A stretch of 64,000 bases of DNA, from positions 620,001 to 684,000 of the forward strand of contig CBDASI010000002.1 of assembly GCA_965199585.1 (NCBI GenBank). The letters are read 5' to 3'. The first letter of the stretch is position 1, and the number at the start of each line of letters is the position of its first letter. The notes below the pieces were generated by a model that worked only from the letters and a program-made list of their open reading frames with translations, did no database searches and was not told where the DNA came from. The translations under genes were made by a program, and so were the position numbers. Of this stretch, positions 45,809-54,600 are shown piece by piece. This DNA comes from JAVVHH01 sp965199585. Lineage in GTDB: Bacteria > Pseudomonadota > Alphaproteobacteria > Acetobacterales > Acetobacteraceae.

Positions 45809-46929
45809 TACCGAACTATCTGAAGTGGGCTGCCGGCGCCGGTGCCGTCGTCGGCGTCGCCTTCATCCTGGCCGTGCCGAAATGGACCGCACCGTCCGCC
45901 GCCGGCATCCAGGTCGGCCCGCCGCCGACCTCGATGATCCTGTTCCCACAGGGTCAGAAAGTGGAGCCGGTGTCGCAGGTCGCGCCTGCGCCGCTGCCCC
46001 CGGTCGCGGCCAGCGGGCAACTCGCCAAGGCCGTCTACAAGAACGTCCAGGTGCTGGGCGACGTCGACCAGGCCGAGTTTATGCGGCTGCAGGAGGCCAT
46101 CACCCAGTGGGTGGCGCCCAAGCAGGGCTGTGGATTCTGCCACACCGGTGAGGACTACGCGTCGGACGCCAAGCCGCAGAAGATCGCCGCCCGGCTGATG
46201 CTGTCGATGACGCGGACCATCAATGCCGACTGGTCCAACCACATCGCGCCCTCCGGCGTCACCTGCTACACCTGCCACCGTGGTCAGCCGATCCCGGCCG
46301 AGACCTGGTTCCCCCAAGAACCCAAGCCGGCCAAGCCGTGGGTCGCCATCCAGCAGCCCTATAACGAGTCGGCCGACACGGTCCGCAAGTTCTTCCCCGA
46401 CAATGGTTGGGGCCTGTTCTACGTCGGTGACGAGAACATCTCCGGGCAGTCGCTGTCGGCGCTGCCGGACAACCAGGTCCACGCCGTCATCGTCGTCACC
46501 CGCATCTACGAGATGATGATGCAGATGTCCGACGGCATGGGCGTGAACTGTGGCTTCTGTCACAACAGCCGCGCCTTCTGGGACTGGTCGCAAAGCACGC
46601 CGCAGCGCTGGACGGCCTATTACGCGCTCCGGCAGATCCGCGAGTTGAACAACAACTTCCTGCTCAAACTCGCCGAGGCCATCCCGATGAAGCGGGTGCG
46701 CGTCAACGAGACGACGCTCCCGGTCATCCCGGCGGCCGAGGCAGGGATCCAGAACGGTAACGGATTGGCGGTGTGCGCCACCTGTCACTACTCGCAGCCC
46801 AAGCCGATGGGCGGCGCCGACGTGATCAGCACCTATCCCTCGCTGATCGGCACGCCGAGCCCACACACCGACACCACGGCGCAAACCACCTCGGCTCCGG
46901 CCGCCCGGCAAGAAGCGGAGGCCAAGTGA
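45805..46929 (+). CDS. pufC: Reaction-centre tetrahaem cytochrome c subunit
   Basis: 374 residues from the ATG at 45805, overlapping the pufM stop (ATGA). An N-terminal hydrophobic anchor (about residues 8-26) has no lipobox Cys, so it is a membrane-anchored rather than lipid-anchored form. Four CXXCH haem motifs lie at C109, C154, C249 and C324 (CGFCH, CYTCH, CGFCH, CATCH). The periplasmic subunit re-reduces the photo-oxidised special pair. The C-terminus ends in a disordered TTAQTT/Ala/Glu tail. Its stop shares a base with the puhA start. Confidence 0.97.
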   Translation: MIPNYLKWAAGAGAVVGVAFILAVPKWTAPSAAGIQVGPPPTSMILFPQGQKVEPVSQVAPAPLPPVAASGQLAKAVYKNVQVLGDVDQAEFMRLQEAITQWVAPKQGCGFCHTGEDYASDAKPQKIAARLMLSMTRTINADWSNHIAPSGVTCYTCHRGQPIPAETWFPQEPKPAKPWVAIQQPYNESADTVRKFFPDNGWGLFYVGDENISGQSLSALPDNQVHAVIVVTRIYEMMMQMSDGMGVNCGFCHNSRAFWDWSQSTPQRWTAYYALRQIRELNNNFLLKLAEAIPMKRVRVNETTLPVIPAAEAGIQNGNGLAVCATCHYSQPKPMGGADVISTYPSLIGTPSPHTDTTAQTTSAPAARQEAEAK

Positions 46930-47738
46930 TGCTCCCAGGTGCCCTGACCGGCCATCTCGACGCGGTCCAGATCCTCGTCGCGCTGTTCTTCCTCTTCTTC
47001 GCCGGCCTGATCTATTACCTACGCCGCGAGGATAAGCGGGAAGGCTATCCGCTATGGGACGTCTCTCCGCGCAACGTCCCGATCGAAGGCTTCCCGCCGG
47101 TGCCGCCGACCAAGATCTACCTCCTGATGGAGGGCGGCACGACGACCATGCCGCACCGGTTCGAACCCTCGGCAACGCGGGCGATCCCGGCGGAGCCCTA
47201 CTTCGGCGCCCCGCTGATCCCGATCGGCGACGCGATGCTGGCCGAGGTCGGACCCGGCGCCTACCCGATGCGCAAGACGACGCCGCTGCTGTCCGAAGGG
47301 CATCCGCAGGTGCAGCCGATGCGCGTCGCGGCCGGCTGGGACGTGATGAAGGGCGATGCGGATCCGCGCGGCATGAAGGTGTTCGATGCCGGCAAGGTCG
47401 AGGTCGGCACGGTCGTCGACCTCTGGGTCGACCGTGGGGTGAAGATCCTGCGCTACCTCGAAGTCCAACTCCACGGCGATCACGCCAGCTCGAACGTGCT
47501 GGTGCCGATATTCCAGACCGACGTACGCGAGAAGCGCCGGGTCGTGCTGATCAAGGCGATGCTGGCCGGGCATGTCCGCCTGGCGCCCCGACTGGCCAAT
47601 CCGGACGTGATCACGGCTCGTGAGGAGGATCAGGTGAACTCTTACTTCAGCGCCGCCCACATGTATGGGCGCGGCCATGCCGGCGGCAGCGTCGTCGCCG
47701 ACCCCGTCGAAACCCTGGTTCCGAGGTACCCCGGATGA
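46929..47738 (+). CDS. puhA: Photosynthetic reaction centre subunit H
   Basis: 269 residues from the ATG at 46929 in the TGATG junction with pufC. One N-terminal TM helix (VQILVALFFLFFAGLIYYL) is followed by the diagnostic RREDKREGYPL and a cytoplasmic PRC-barrel domain with KVEVGTVVDLWVDRG. The H subunit caps L-M on the cytoplasmic side and carries protons to QB. In the purple bacteria I know, puhA sits in a separate operon with bch genes; here it directly follows pufC. Confidence 0.96.
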   Translation: MLPGALTGHLDAVQILVALFFLFFAGLIYYLRREDKREGYPLWDVSPRNVPIEGFPPVPPTKIYLLMEGGTTTMPHRFEPSATRAIPAEPYFGAPLIPIGDAMLAEVGPGAYPMRKTTPLLSEGHPQVQPMRVAAGWDVMKGDADPRGMKVFDAGKVEVGTVVDLWVDRGVKILRYLEVQLHGDHASSNVLVPIFQTDVREKRRVVLIKAMLAGHVRLAPRLANPDVITAREEDQVNSYFSAAHMYGRGHAGGSVVADPVETLVPRYPG

Positions 47739-48445
47739 GCGCTACGATCCCCACAGGCAGCCTCCCGGCGCACGACGCCTCGGTTGCGCCCACGCGCTTC
47801 ATCGCCCGTGCCCACGGCGCGGCGATGCCGCGGCCGAAGACGGCCTCGCCCTGGCCTTGGTCGCCGCCACCGCCGGTCCGGCTCGCGTCCGACGAGCAGA
47901 TGCTGTGGCAAGGCGGCCCGAGTTTCTCGTCCATGGCGGTGCGCCTGTATCATATCCGGGCCGTCGCCGCGTATGGCGTGTTCCTGGTGCTGGCCGACAT
48001 CGTGCAGGCCAAGATGCAGGGCTTCACCCTGTGGCCGGCGCTCGAATCGGCCGGGCCAAGTCTGCTGACGATGGCTGGCGCGATGGCGATCTTCGCCACG
48101 CTCGCCTGGTGCAGCGCACGAACCACGCGCTACACGATCACGTCGCACCGCATCGTCATGCAGTGCGGCCTGGCGATGCCGAAGACGATCGGGATCCCGC
48201 TGCATCAGATCAGCGCCGTGGCGGTCCGCGCCCGCAACGACGGCACCGGCGACATCACGCTGTTGCCGCGCGCTGGCCCGACACTGAAATATCTCAAGCT
48301 GTGGCCGTTCGCCCGGCCGTGGCATGTCCGCAAGCCGGAGCCGATGCTGCGCGACGTGCCGGGGGCCGGCTTCGTCGCCTCCGTGCTCAGCCGACATGTC
48401 GCCTCCGTGGCCGAACAGGCCGCCGCCTACGAACGATCCGTCTGA
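47735..48445 (+). CDS. puhB: Photosynthetic complex assembly protein PuhB
   Basis: 236 residues, overlapping puhA by 4 bp (ATGA). The start of the family domain is VRLASDEQMLWQGGP. Two TM helices and a PH-like bPH2 domain (TTRYTITSHRIVMQCGLAMP, GIPLHQISAVAVR) follow. PuhB helps assemble the reaction centre in Rhodobacter. The first 45 residues are a Pro/Ala-rich extension. It is the last recognised photosynthesis gene of the operon; puhC, puhE, acsF and bch genes do not follow. Confidence 0.92.
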   Translation: MSATIPTGSLPAHDASVAPTRFIARAHGAAMPRPKTASPWPWSPPPPVRLASDEQMLWQGGPSFSSMAVRLYHIRAVAAYGVFLVLADIVQAKMQGFTLWPALESAGPSLLTMAGAMAIFATLAWCSARTTRYTITSHRIVMQCGLAMPKTIGIPLHQISAVAVRARNDGTGDITLLPRAGPTLKYLKLWPFARPWHVRKPEPMLRDVPGAGFVASVLSRHVASVAEQAAAYERSV

Positions 48446-48458
48446 GCACGGGTCTAGT

Positions 48459-49658
48459 TTGAACCACGCCCGATCGGGGTCGAGCGCGCGGGCGGGCGCG
48501 CGCCTCGTCTCCCGGAGAACTCTGCTCGGCACGGCGATCGCCGCAGGATCGTGCGGCCGAGCCGTCGCTGAAGCGCAGGGCGCTGCGGATAAGACGCTGC
48601 GGATCCTGGACGCGATCGGCAACCTTCCGCTGACGGAGCTGGGTTTCGAACTCTATACCAAGGAGCACCCAGACTCGTTCAGCCGCTTGAAGTTCGACGA
48701 GTCGCCGGCGACCAAGATCGCAGACCTCGTCGAGAAAGGGGCCCAGGTGCCCGGGCTGCTCCCCGACATCGTCCTGGTCGGGGCCGATCGGATGGTCGAA
48801 GGGGCGCACAACGGATCGTGGCAGCAGCTGATGCCGACATACGCGTCGCGCCTGCCGGATCTTCGCGCCCGCTATAGTCCCGCCGCTTGGAACATGCAGT
48901 CCTACGCCGACGGGCGCGGGCTCTTACTCTCCTACGTCGTCAGCGGGCCGGTGCTCGTTCATTCATCGTCGAGCACGCTCCCGACGAGACTGAAACCGGC
49001 GGAGTTGCTGGCTTGGCTGCGGACCAATCCAGGTCGGTTCCGATATGCGCGCCCGACGACGTCGCTGTCGGGCCGCGATTTTCTCATGTCGCTGCCCTAC
49101 ATGTTGGGTGATGCCGGGCCAACGGATCCGATCAAGGGCTGGGAGCGGACCTGGTCGTTCCTGGCGGAACTCGGCGCCCACGTCGAGGACTATCCGCTCT
49201 CGGTCCGACCGCTGATCGCGGGCCTCGAGGCGCGGTCCATCGACGTGATCGCCTGCACGTTCGGCGAGATCTTCTCGGCGCGGACGACCGCGAAATCCCC
49301 CTTGAGGATCGGCGCTTTCGACGATGGCTGCTGGATCAACGACGCGCAGTACGCGGTCATCCCCAAGCAGGTTCCACCCGAGAGAACTCAGGCGATCGTC
49401 GACGTGTTGGCGTTCATGCTCAGCCCGAAGGCGCAGGCGTTCGCGCTTCGCCAGGGGAGTTCCTTTCCCGCAGCGGCCATCGCCGACGTCCCTGCCGACC
49501 TGGTGGAACCATGGACACCCGACAACACCAGAGCCGCCGACGAGAAGGAGTTCGCCTCCCTGACGCAGGGCGGCCGCTTCGTGCCGTCGTTGTTCGGCCC
49601 CGCGCTGACCTATGCGCTGGCCCGGTGGGACCGGCAGATACGCCTCAAAGCCGGATGA
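48459..49658 (+). CDS. ABC-type extracellular solute-binding protein with twin-Arg signal, TTG start
   Basis: About 399 residues. No in-frame ATG lies after the puhB stop except within puhB; a TTG at 48459 gives a short n-region followed by VSRRTLLGTAIAAG, a Tat-type signal peptide. The mature part resembles extracellular solute-binding proteins of the iron or spermidine/putrescine kind (KTLRILDAIGNLPLTELG, VLAFMLSPKAQAFALRQGSS). No transporter partners adjoin. Only 13 bases separate it from puhB, so it may be read with the reaction-centre operon, though a functional link is not evident. The ligand is unknown. Confidence 0.75.
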   Translation: MNHARSGSSARAGARLVSRRTLLGTAIAAGSCGRAVAEAQGAADKTLRILDAIGNLPLTELGFELYTKEHPDSFSRLKFDESPATKIADLVEKGAQVPGLLPDIVLVGADRMVEGAHNGSWQQLMPTYASRLPDLRARYSPAAWNMQSYADGRGLLLSYVVSGPVLVHSSSSTLPTRLKPAELLAWLRTNPGRFRYARPTTSLSGRDFLMSLPYMLGDAGPTDPIKGWERTWSFLAELGAHVEDYPLSVRPLIAGLEARSIDVIACTFGEIFSARTTAKSPLRIGAFDDGCWINDAQYAVIPKQVPPERTQAIVDVLAFMLSPKAQAFALRQGSSFPAAAIADVPADLVEPWTPDNTRAADEKEFASLTQGGRFVPSLFGPALTYALARWDRQIRLKAG

Positions 49659-49673
49659 GGTCGTTCCCGGTCG

Positions 49674-51218
49674 TCAGGCCGGGACCGGAGCCAATGCCGA
49701 GGCCATGTGACGGCCGATCCGGTCGGCATTGGCCATGATCGTCAAGGTGCAGTGTTTCGACGGCAGACTGGACAGCGCGGCGCCGTCCACGACGAAGAGG
49801 CCGTCGCAGCCCGTCACCTCTCCGAATGTCGAGCAGGAGAGCGGTCCGGCCGCACCCATCGGGATGGTTCCCGCATAATGCGCGTCGGCGCCGGCTTCGG
49901 AGACGGTGAACGATCCGGGCACCGGCCAGGCACCGAGCGCCCGCATCGAACGGGACAGTTTCGCGTAGGCCTGACGGAACGTCTGCCGGGCTCTGTCCGA
50001 GATGCGGCCGCTGATCTCGACGCGGTCGCGGCCGACCCGCATCGTATTGTCGCTCGCGCTGCCGGGAAGGTAGATGGTCGACAGCAGCAGTGCCGGCGCC
50101 AGCGCCCGGCTCACCCGCAGCGCGGTCGGGCGGCTGAGCGGGATCCGGCTCGCGACCTCGGTGATCGGCAGCGTGTCGCCGCCATAGATCGCACCCCCGA
50201 CCGGCTCGCTTGCCTCGACCGGCATCTCCCAGCGGAGTTGCGCCAGGCTGAAACTGCGCTCCGGCAACGCGCTGCCCACCAGCGAAGGCTGCAGGAACGC
50301 TGCGGCGGCAACCGGGTTGGTCAGGAGCTTGACGTCCTTGTCCCACAGGCCGAGCCGCCCGACGACGAGCGACGTCGTCGCCACGGTCCCCGCCGCCATC
50401 ACGACCCGGCGCGCCCGGATGGTCTCACCACTCTCGAGCACGATGGAATGACCGGCACCGTCCTGCACGACCGCACTCACCCGCGCCTGGCTGCGATAGG
50501 TGAAGTTCGGGTCGGTCCTCAACTCGGGTATCTCGTAGGCGCTGCTGTAGATGCTCTTGTGCGCGCAGCCCCACAGACACAGGCCGCACGACGCGCAGCC
50601 CTGGCGCTCCCCGCGATCCTCCATCAGCACGGCATTGGTGGCGCGTTCGAGCAGGAGGGGGCCGGACCCTTTTTGCTGGAAGCGGTCGATCAACCGCTTC
50701 GCCGCCCGGGTGAGCGGCGGTCCTTCGATCTCCGTGCCAGGACCACTCATGCCGATCCGCGCCATGACGCGGCGATAGGATGGCAGCAGATCATCCAGCG
50801 AGAACGGAAACTGCGCCAGATCGGCCGCGTCGAACCGGGGCGTCATACCGCCCCAGATCGAGGAGAGCCCGCCGCGCTGAAGGCTGCCGAACGCGTGGAA
50901 CGCGTCGGTGTCCAATCGTTGCGCGGCCTGGAAGTCCTGCAGCACGTAATGCGCCAGCGGCGTGTTCAGCTTCGGCGACAAGTCGCCGCCGGAGATGAGG
51001 CCTGCCAGGCCCGACCCGAACCGCACCCGCCAGCGCTCAGGGGCGCGGCGGAACTCTCCGATCGTGCCGGTCGGCGCGGCCGGTGGCGCATGGTCCCCGC
51101 CGGCGTCGATCATGAGGACCCTCACGCCGGCCTCGAGCAGCGGCCGGGCGACGCTGACGCCGGCCGGGCCGCTGCCGATGACGACGACTTCCGCCATGGA
51201 GTCGAGGGCCATGCTCAT
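49674..51218 (-). CDS. GMC-family FAD oxidoreductase
   Basis: 514 residues from the ATG at 51218, overlapping the stop of the preceding epimerase gene. The FAD Rossmann motif VVIGSGPAGVSVARPLLEAG starts near residue 11. A Cys-rich insert CASCGLCLWGC follows mid-protein, and the C-terminal substrate domain ends VDGAALSSLPSKHCTLTIMA, where the final His-containing motif is placed as in GMC enzymes. These enzymes oxidise alcohols, sugars or sterol-like compounds. Its pairing with a sugar or lipid epimerase suggests modification of a glycan or isoprenoid. Confidence 0.85.
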   Translation of the reverse strand: MSMALDSMAEVVVIGSGPAGVSVARPLLEAGVRVLMIDAGGDHAPPAAPTGTIGEFRRAPERWRVRFGSGLAGLISGGDLSPKLNTPLAHYVLQDFQAAQRLDTDAFHAFGSLQRGGLSSIWGGMTPRFDAADLAQFPFSLDDLLPSYRRVMARIGMSGPGTEIEGPPLTRAAKRLIDRFQQKGSGPLLLERATNAVLMEDRGERQGCASCGLCLWGCAHKSIYSSAYEIPELRTDPNFTYRSQARVSAVVQDGAGHSIVLESGETIRARRVVMAAGTVATTSLVVGRLGLWDKDVKLLTNPVAAAAFLQPSLVGSALPERSFSLAQLRWEMPVEASEPVGGAIYGGDTLPITEVASRIPLSRPTALRVSRALAPALLLSTIYLPGSASDNTMRVGRDRVEISGRISDRARQTFRQAYAKLSRSMRALGAWPVPGSFTVSEAGADAHYAGTIPMGAAGPLSCSTFGEVTGCDGLFVVDGAALSSLPSKHCTLTIMANADRIGRHMASALAPVPA

Positions 51219-52471
51219 CGCCCGAGCAGATGCCGGACGAGCCGCACGGGCATGATCATCGCGTCGATGGCGACGTGCCCCAGCAACCCGGTCATCCGGC
51301 GTGCGGTGCCGCTGCCGGCCATGTGCTCGCTGGCCGGGTCGGCATCCGCGAGCGACGCCGCCAGCGCCAACCGCCGCCCCGCCTCGGATTTCGTCCGGAG
51401 CGGTTCGCCGAACCGCACGAGGGCCGGCATCCGCTTGGAAAGTTTGGACATCGGCAAAGGGCTGTGCGCACCCGTCAGGCCGAGCGCCCGAACGTAGCGG
51501 CGGATGAGCGCCGGATTGGGCTGTCGTCCAAGCGCGTAGTGGAGCAGCGTTCGGCCTTCGGCGAGCAACAGCCGCCGGTTCTCGCGTTCGCCGCGCAGCC
51601 CGTCCTCGAGCGATCGGACGTCGAGGCCGAGTTCGGCAAGTTGGGCCGCGCACTCCATGTTGCGGGTCCCCGCCAGACCGAGCACACGCTCGCGGTCGAT
51701 GGTCGGCCCGACCGGGATGCGCGCACTGACGTCGCAGGCGAGCAGCGCCAGCCGCAGCGGGATCGGCACGATCGGCAGACGCTTGCCGTGCAGTTCGCGC
51801 GCGAGCGTCTGCAGGACGACACCGAACCGCACCGGCTTCGGGCCAGCCAGCCCGACCCACCCCGTCTGAGCCCCATCCGCGAGTTTCAGCAGGCCCATGC
51901 AGACTTCATCCAGATGGATGGGTTGGACCTCACGCCACGGATCGATCATCGGCAGCACTGGCGCCAGCTTGGTCAGCTTGGATAACAGCCCGTATTGCGC
52001 GTCCTTCGGTCCGCCGTAGACGAGCCCGACCCGGGCCGCCACGTCGCCGGGCGCCTGCAGCAGCTGTTCGATCCGCCATTTGAGCCGGCCATAGACGTTG
52101 GCGGCATCCTCGCGCGCCGACTGCGACGAGACGAACACGAAGCGCTCGATGCCGAGGGCGCGCGCGCTTTCCAGGAGCGCCCGCGTTCCCGCCAGGTTCG
52201 AACGCGGGTCCTCGCCATCCTCGGAGGTGTCGCGCCAATTATGCGCCAGGTGGATCACGGCATGCTCTGCCGGCGCCACACCCGCGCTCATCGCCTCGGC
52301 GGGCACACCGTCCCCCAAGGACCAGGCAATCTCGCGCGTCGCGGCGCCGGGCTTCGGGGCGCGCGACAGCAGCACCACTTCACGGCCGTCTTGTAGAAGT
52401 ATTTCGACGAGGCGCTTGCCGATATAGCCAGTGGCGCCGGTTAAAATCAGGACCCGCTTGGTTGTCGGCAT
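51215..52471 (-). CDS. NAD-dependent epimerase/dehydratase-like protein (SDR family)
   Basis: 418 residues from the ATG at 52471; the longer frame extends 31 codons. The N-terminal Rossmann motif is TGATGYIGKRLVE near residue 11. The central part reads SNLAGTRALLESARALGIERFVFVSS, with the catalytic pair YGRLK (Tyr-x-x-x-Lys) before the end of the first third. It resembles extended short-chain epimerases. The C-terminal 150 residues have no recognised domain. It overlaps the GMC oxidoreductase and is divergent from the TVP38 gene (82 bp). Confidence 0.82.
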   Translation of the reverse strand: MPTTKRVLILTGATGYIGKRLVEILLQDGREVVLLSRAPKPGAATREIAWSLGDGVPAEAMSAGVAPAEHAVIHLAHNWRDTSEDGEDPRSNLAGTRALLESARALGIERFVFVSSQSAREDAANVYGRLKWRIEQLLQAPGDVAARVGLVYGGPKDAQYGLLSKLTKLAPVLPMIDPWREVQPIHLDEVCMGLLKLADGAQTGWVGLAGPKPVRFGVVLQTLARELHGKRLPIVPIPLRLALLACDVSARIPVGPTIDRERVLGLAGTRNMECAAQLAELGLDVRSLEDGLRGERENRRLLLAEGRTLLHYALGRQPNPALIRRYVRALGLTGAHSPLPMSKLSKRMPALVRFGEPLRTKSEAGRRLALAASLADADPASEHMAGSGTARRMTGLLGHVAIDAMIMPVRLVRHLLGR

Positions 52472-52553
52472 TGAAGAGATCGCAGGCTCCGGAGTTGTGC
52501 CGTCGAACAGCACGCGGTAAGAGGCAGGAATTGCATAATGGGTAGGCGCGACT

Positions 52554-53291
52554 GTGGCAAGCAAACTGCCCCGATTGATCGCCCGCTGGTGGCCTTTAGT
52601 TGCGATTTTCGCTCTCGCCGTCGCCGGCTATTTGAGCGGGCTCTATCGTTATGTCAGCATCGCCAAGTTGATCGAGCAACAACAGGCGCTCCGCACCCTT
52701 GTTGCCGCTCATCCCGTCACGGCAGCATTCGGCTTCGTCACCCTATACACGATGGTGGTCGCCTGCGCCATTCCGATCGGGCTCGTGCTGAGCACCGGCG
52801 CGGGCCTGATGTTCGGCACCATACTTGGCGGCTTGTACGCCCTGCTGGCGATCACCTTCGGGTCGACGCTCCTGTTCCTGGCCGCCCGCTCGGCGCTGCG
52901 CCCCTACGCCGAACGGCTCGCGCGGCGGATCCTCGGCCGCGAGATGCCCGTCCTGGAAGGCGACGGCTTCTCCTACATGCTGGCGATCCGGCTCATTCCG
53001 TTCACGCCGTTCTGGGTGGTCAACATCGCGGCCGCGATGACGGACATCCGGCTGCGCTCGTATGCCGCGGCGACGTTTCTGGGCATCGCGCCGATCACGT
53101 TCATCCTGGCCGCCACGGGTGCCGGCGTCGGCGATACCATGGCGGGGGGTCAGCCGCCCGAGGCGAACCTGCTGCTGCGGTGGCAGATCGTCGGCCCGTT
53201 GTTGTTGCTGGCGGTGGCGTCACTGGCGCCGCTCGCCGTCAAGCGCTGGCGTCGTCGCCCGCGGGTCGAGATGACTGACGGACGCTCGTGA
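52554..53291 (+). CDS. TVP38/TMEM64 (DedA-related) membrane protein
   Basis: 245 residues, about six hydrophobic spans. The SNARE-associated/VTT signature is present: TGAGLMFGTILGGLYALLAITFGS and then LEGDGFSYMLAIRLIPFTPFWVVNIAAA. This family scrambles or flips lipids. The C-terminal basic tail RWRRRPRVEM is cytoplasmic. The 3' end overlaps the convergent membrane-protein gene by 53 bp. Confidence 0.88.
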   Translation: MASKLPRLIARWWPLVAIFALAVAGYLSGLYRYVSIAKLIEQQQALRTLVAAHPVTAAFGFVTLYTMVVACAIPIGLVLSTGAGLMFGTILGGLYALLAITFGSTLLFLAARSALRPYAERLARRILGREMPVLEGDGFSYMLAIRLIPFTPFWVVNIAAAMTDIRLRSYAAATFLGIAPITFILAATGAGVGDTMAGGQPPEANLLLRWQIVGPLLLLAVASLAPLAVKRWRRRPRVEMTDGRS

Positions 53292-54579
53292 TCCACATCA
53301 GGGTGCCGAGCACGGCGAGCCAGACGAACCGGCTCTGATAACGGTCGTACACGCCGGACAGGCCGCCCGTCACCGCGGCGTTGACGATCAGGGCGACGAG
53401 CACGGCGCCAAGCAGCCCGGAGAGCAGGCTTCGGCGGCGCCATTCGAGCGCGCACGCCACCACCAGGATGGCGAGCGACAGGTACCCCGTCGCCCGGTGC
53501 AGCAGTTGGAGATCATCGCCGACGAGGGGCAGGAAGCGTTGCTGACGGGCCGCGGTGAAGCGAGCCACTTCGGCCGGCGGGAACACGGCCTTCCATGCGT
53601 CCAGGGCGGCCGGCTTGGGTTTGAGTAGCCAGTCTCCCGACGCGATCGCGAAGAACTGCTCGACCATCCGCGTGGATGAGGCGGCCAGCATGGCGCCGGG
53701 CTCAGCCTTCAGCGTGTGCGACAGGATCGGCCCGGCCTGGGCGCCGACGACCGCATAGCCACCAGCCCGGTTGACCGTCCCGTCCTCGCCGAACAGGAAA
53801 TCCTCGAAGTTATCCGGGAAGTGACCGACCTGCTCGCACAAGGTCCAGTTCGGCTGCGGGCACTCCCGCTCCAGCGTGCGCAGGCCCGGCCCCTCGAGGA
53901 TGCTGCGCGCGAGCGGAAAGATCGATCCGTACGGCGAGAAGGAGGCGTGCCCAAGGAAGACCGTGTTGGCAGCGACGACGAGCGCGATCGCGATCGCCGG
54001 AGCGGTGAACGCCCGGGCGACGTCCGGACCGCGCGGTCTACGGGCGAGGCGCCACCGATAGCAGAGCAGGACGAGGTTGATGACGCCGAGGACGGGGATG
54101 AAGCTTTGGTGAAACGTGGCCAGCATGGCCGAGGTGAGCACCAGTAGGAGTTGGAACGCGGGAGAGAGACGCTCCGGCCGCAGCATCAGGCAGGCGCAGA
54201 GGAGGACGATCAACGCGCCGAACACGTCGGGCATGAGTTGCGAGGCGAACCATGGCAAGGAGGTCGCAGCTGACAGGACCACGAGGACAACGAGACGAAA
54301 GCGCGCCCGCGCGAACGGCACGAACGATGTGAGCGTCAACTGGATGACCGAGGCGGCCAGCGCGGCTTGCGCGATCACGACGGGCCACGCCGTCTGTTTC
54401 AGGTGCAGCGGCAACATCGCCAGACCGTAGAAGAACGGCCGCGCCCAGCTGACGTGCAGGGACGCGCCGTCCAGCAGATAGACGCCGGAGTCGCCGAAGA
54501 TCAGCGGGTAACCATTGAAGATGGCGGGCCAAAGCAAGGCTGCGGCCAGCAACGCGACGAAGGAGGCGGTCTTCATCAT
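53239..54579 (-). CDS. Multi-pass membrane protein, paralogue A (possible GT-C glycosyltransferase)
   Basis: 446 residues with about ten TM spans. After the first helix comes NGYPLIFGDSGVYLLDG, then SLPWFASQLMPDVFG, and a periplasmic motif LERECPQPNWTLCEQV with two Cys. The same three landmarks appear in the neighbouring protein 54601-56040, so the two are diverged tandem duplicates. The acidic first loop is typical of GT-C enzymes that use polyprenyl-phosphate sugars, and a dolichol-phosphate-mannose-synthase-like GT2 is encoded just upstream. The glycosyltransferase reading is an inference. The 3' end overlaps the convergent TVP38 gene. Confidence 0.7.
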   Translation of the reverse strand: MMKTASFVALLAAALLWPAIFNGYPLIFGDSGVYLLDGASLHVSWARPFFYGLAMLPLHLKQTAWPVVIAQAALAASVIQLTLTSFVPFARARFRLVVLVVLSAATSLPWFASQLMPDVFGALIVLLCACLMLRPERLSPAFQLLLVLTSAMLATFHQSFIPVLGVINLVLLCYRWRLARRPRGPDVARAFTAPAIAIALVVAANTVFLGHASFSPYGSIFPLARSILEGPGLRTLERECPQPNWTLCEQVGHFPDNFEDFLFGEDGTVNRAGGYAVVGAQAGPILSHTLKAEPGAMLAASSTRMVEQFFAIASGDWLLKPKPAALDAWKAVFPPAEVARFTAARQQRFLPLVGDDLQLLHRATGYLSLAILVVACALEWRRRSLLSGLLGAVLVALIVNAAVTGGLSGVYDRYQSRFVWLAVLGTLMWITSVRQSSRPAGDDASA

Positions 54580-54600
54580 CGTTTATCGACGCAGGCCCAT

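Noticed and set aside
48324..48458. ATG starts within puhB for the solute-binding protein
   Set aside because: They would add a Pro/Ser/Cys-rich shadow of puhB before a normal twin-Arg signal; the TTG at 48459 fits better.
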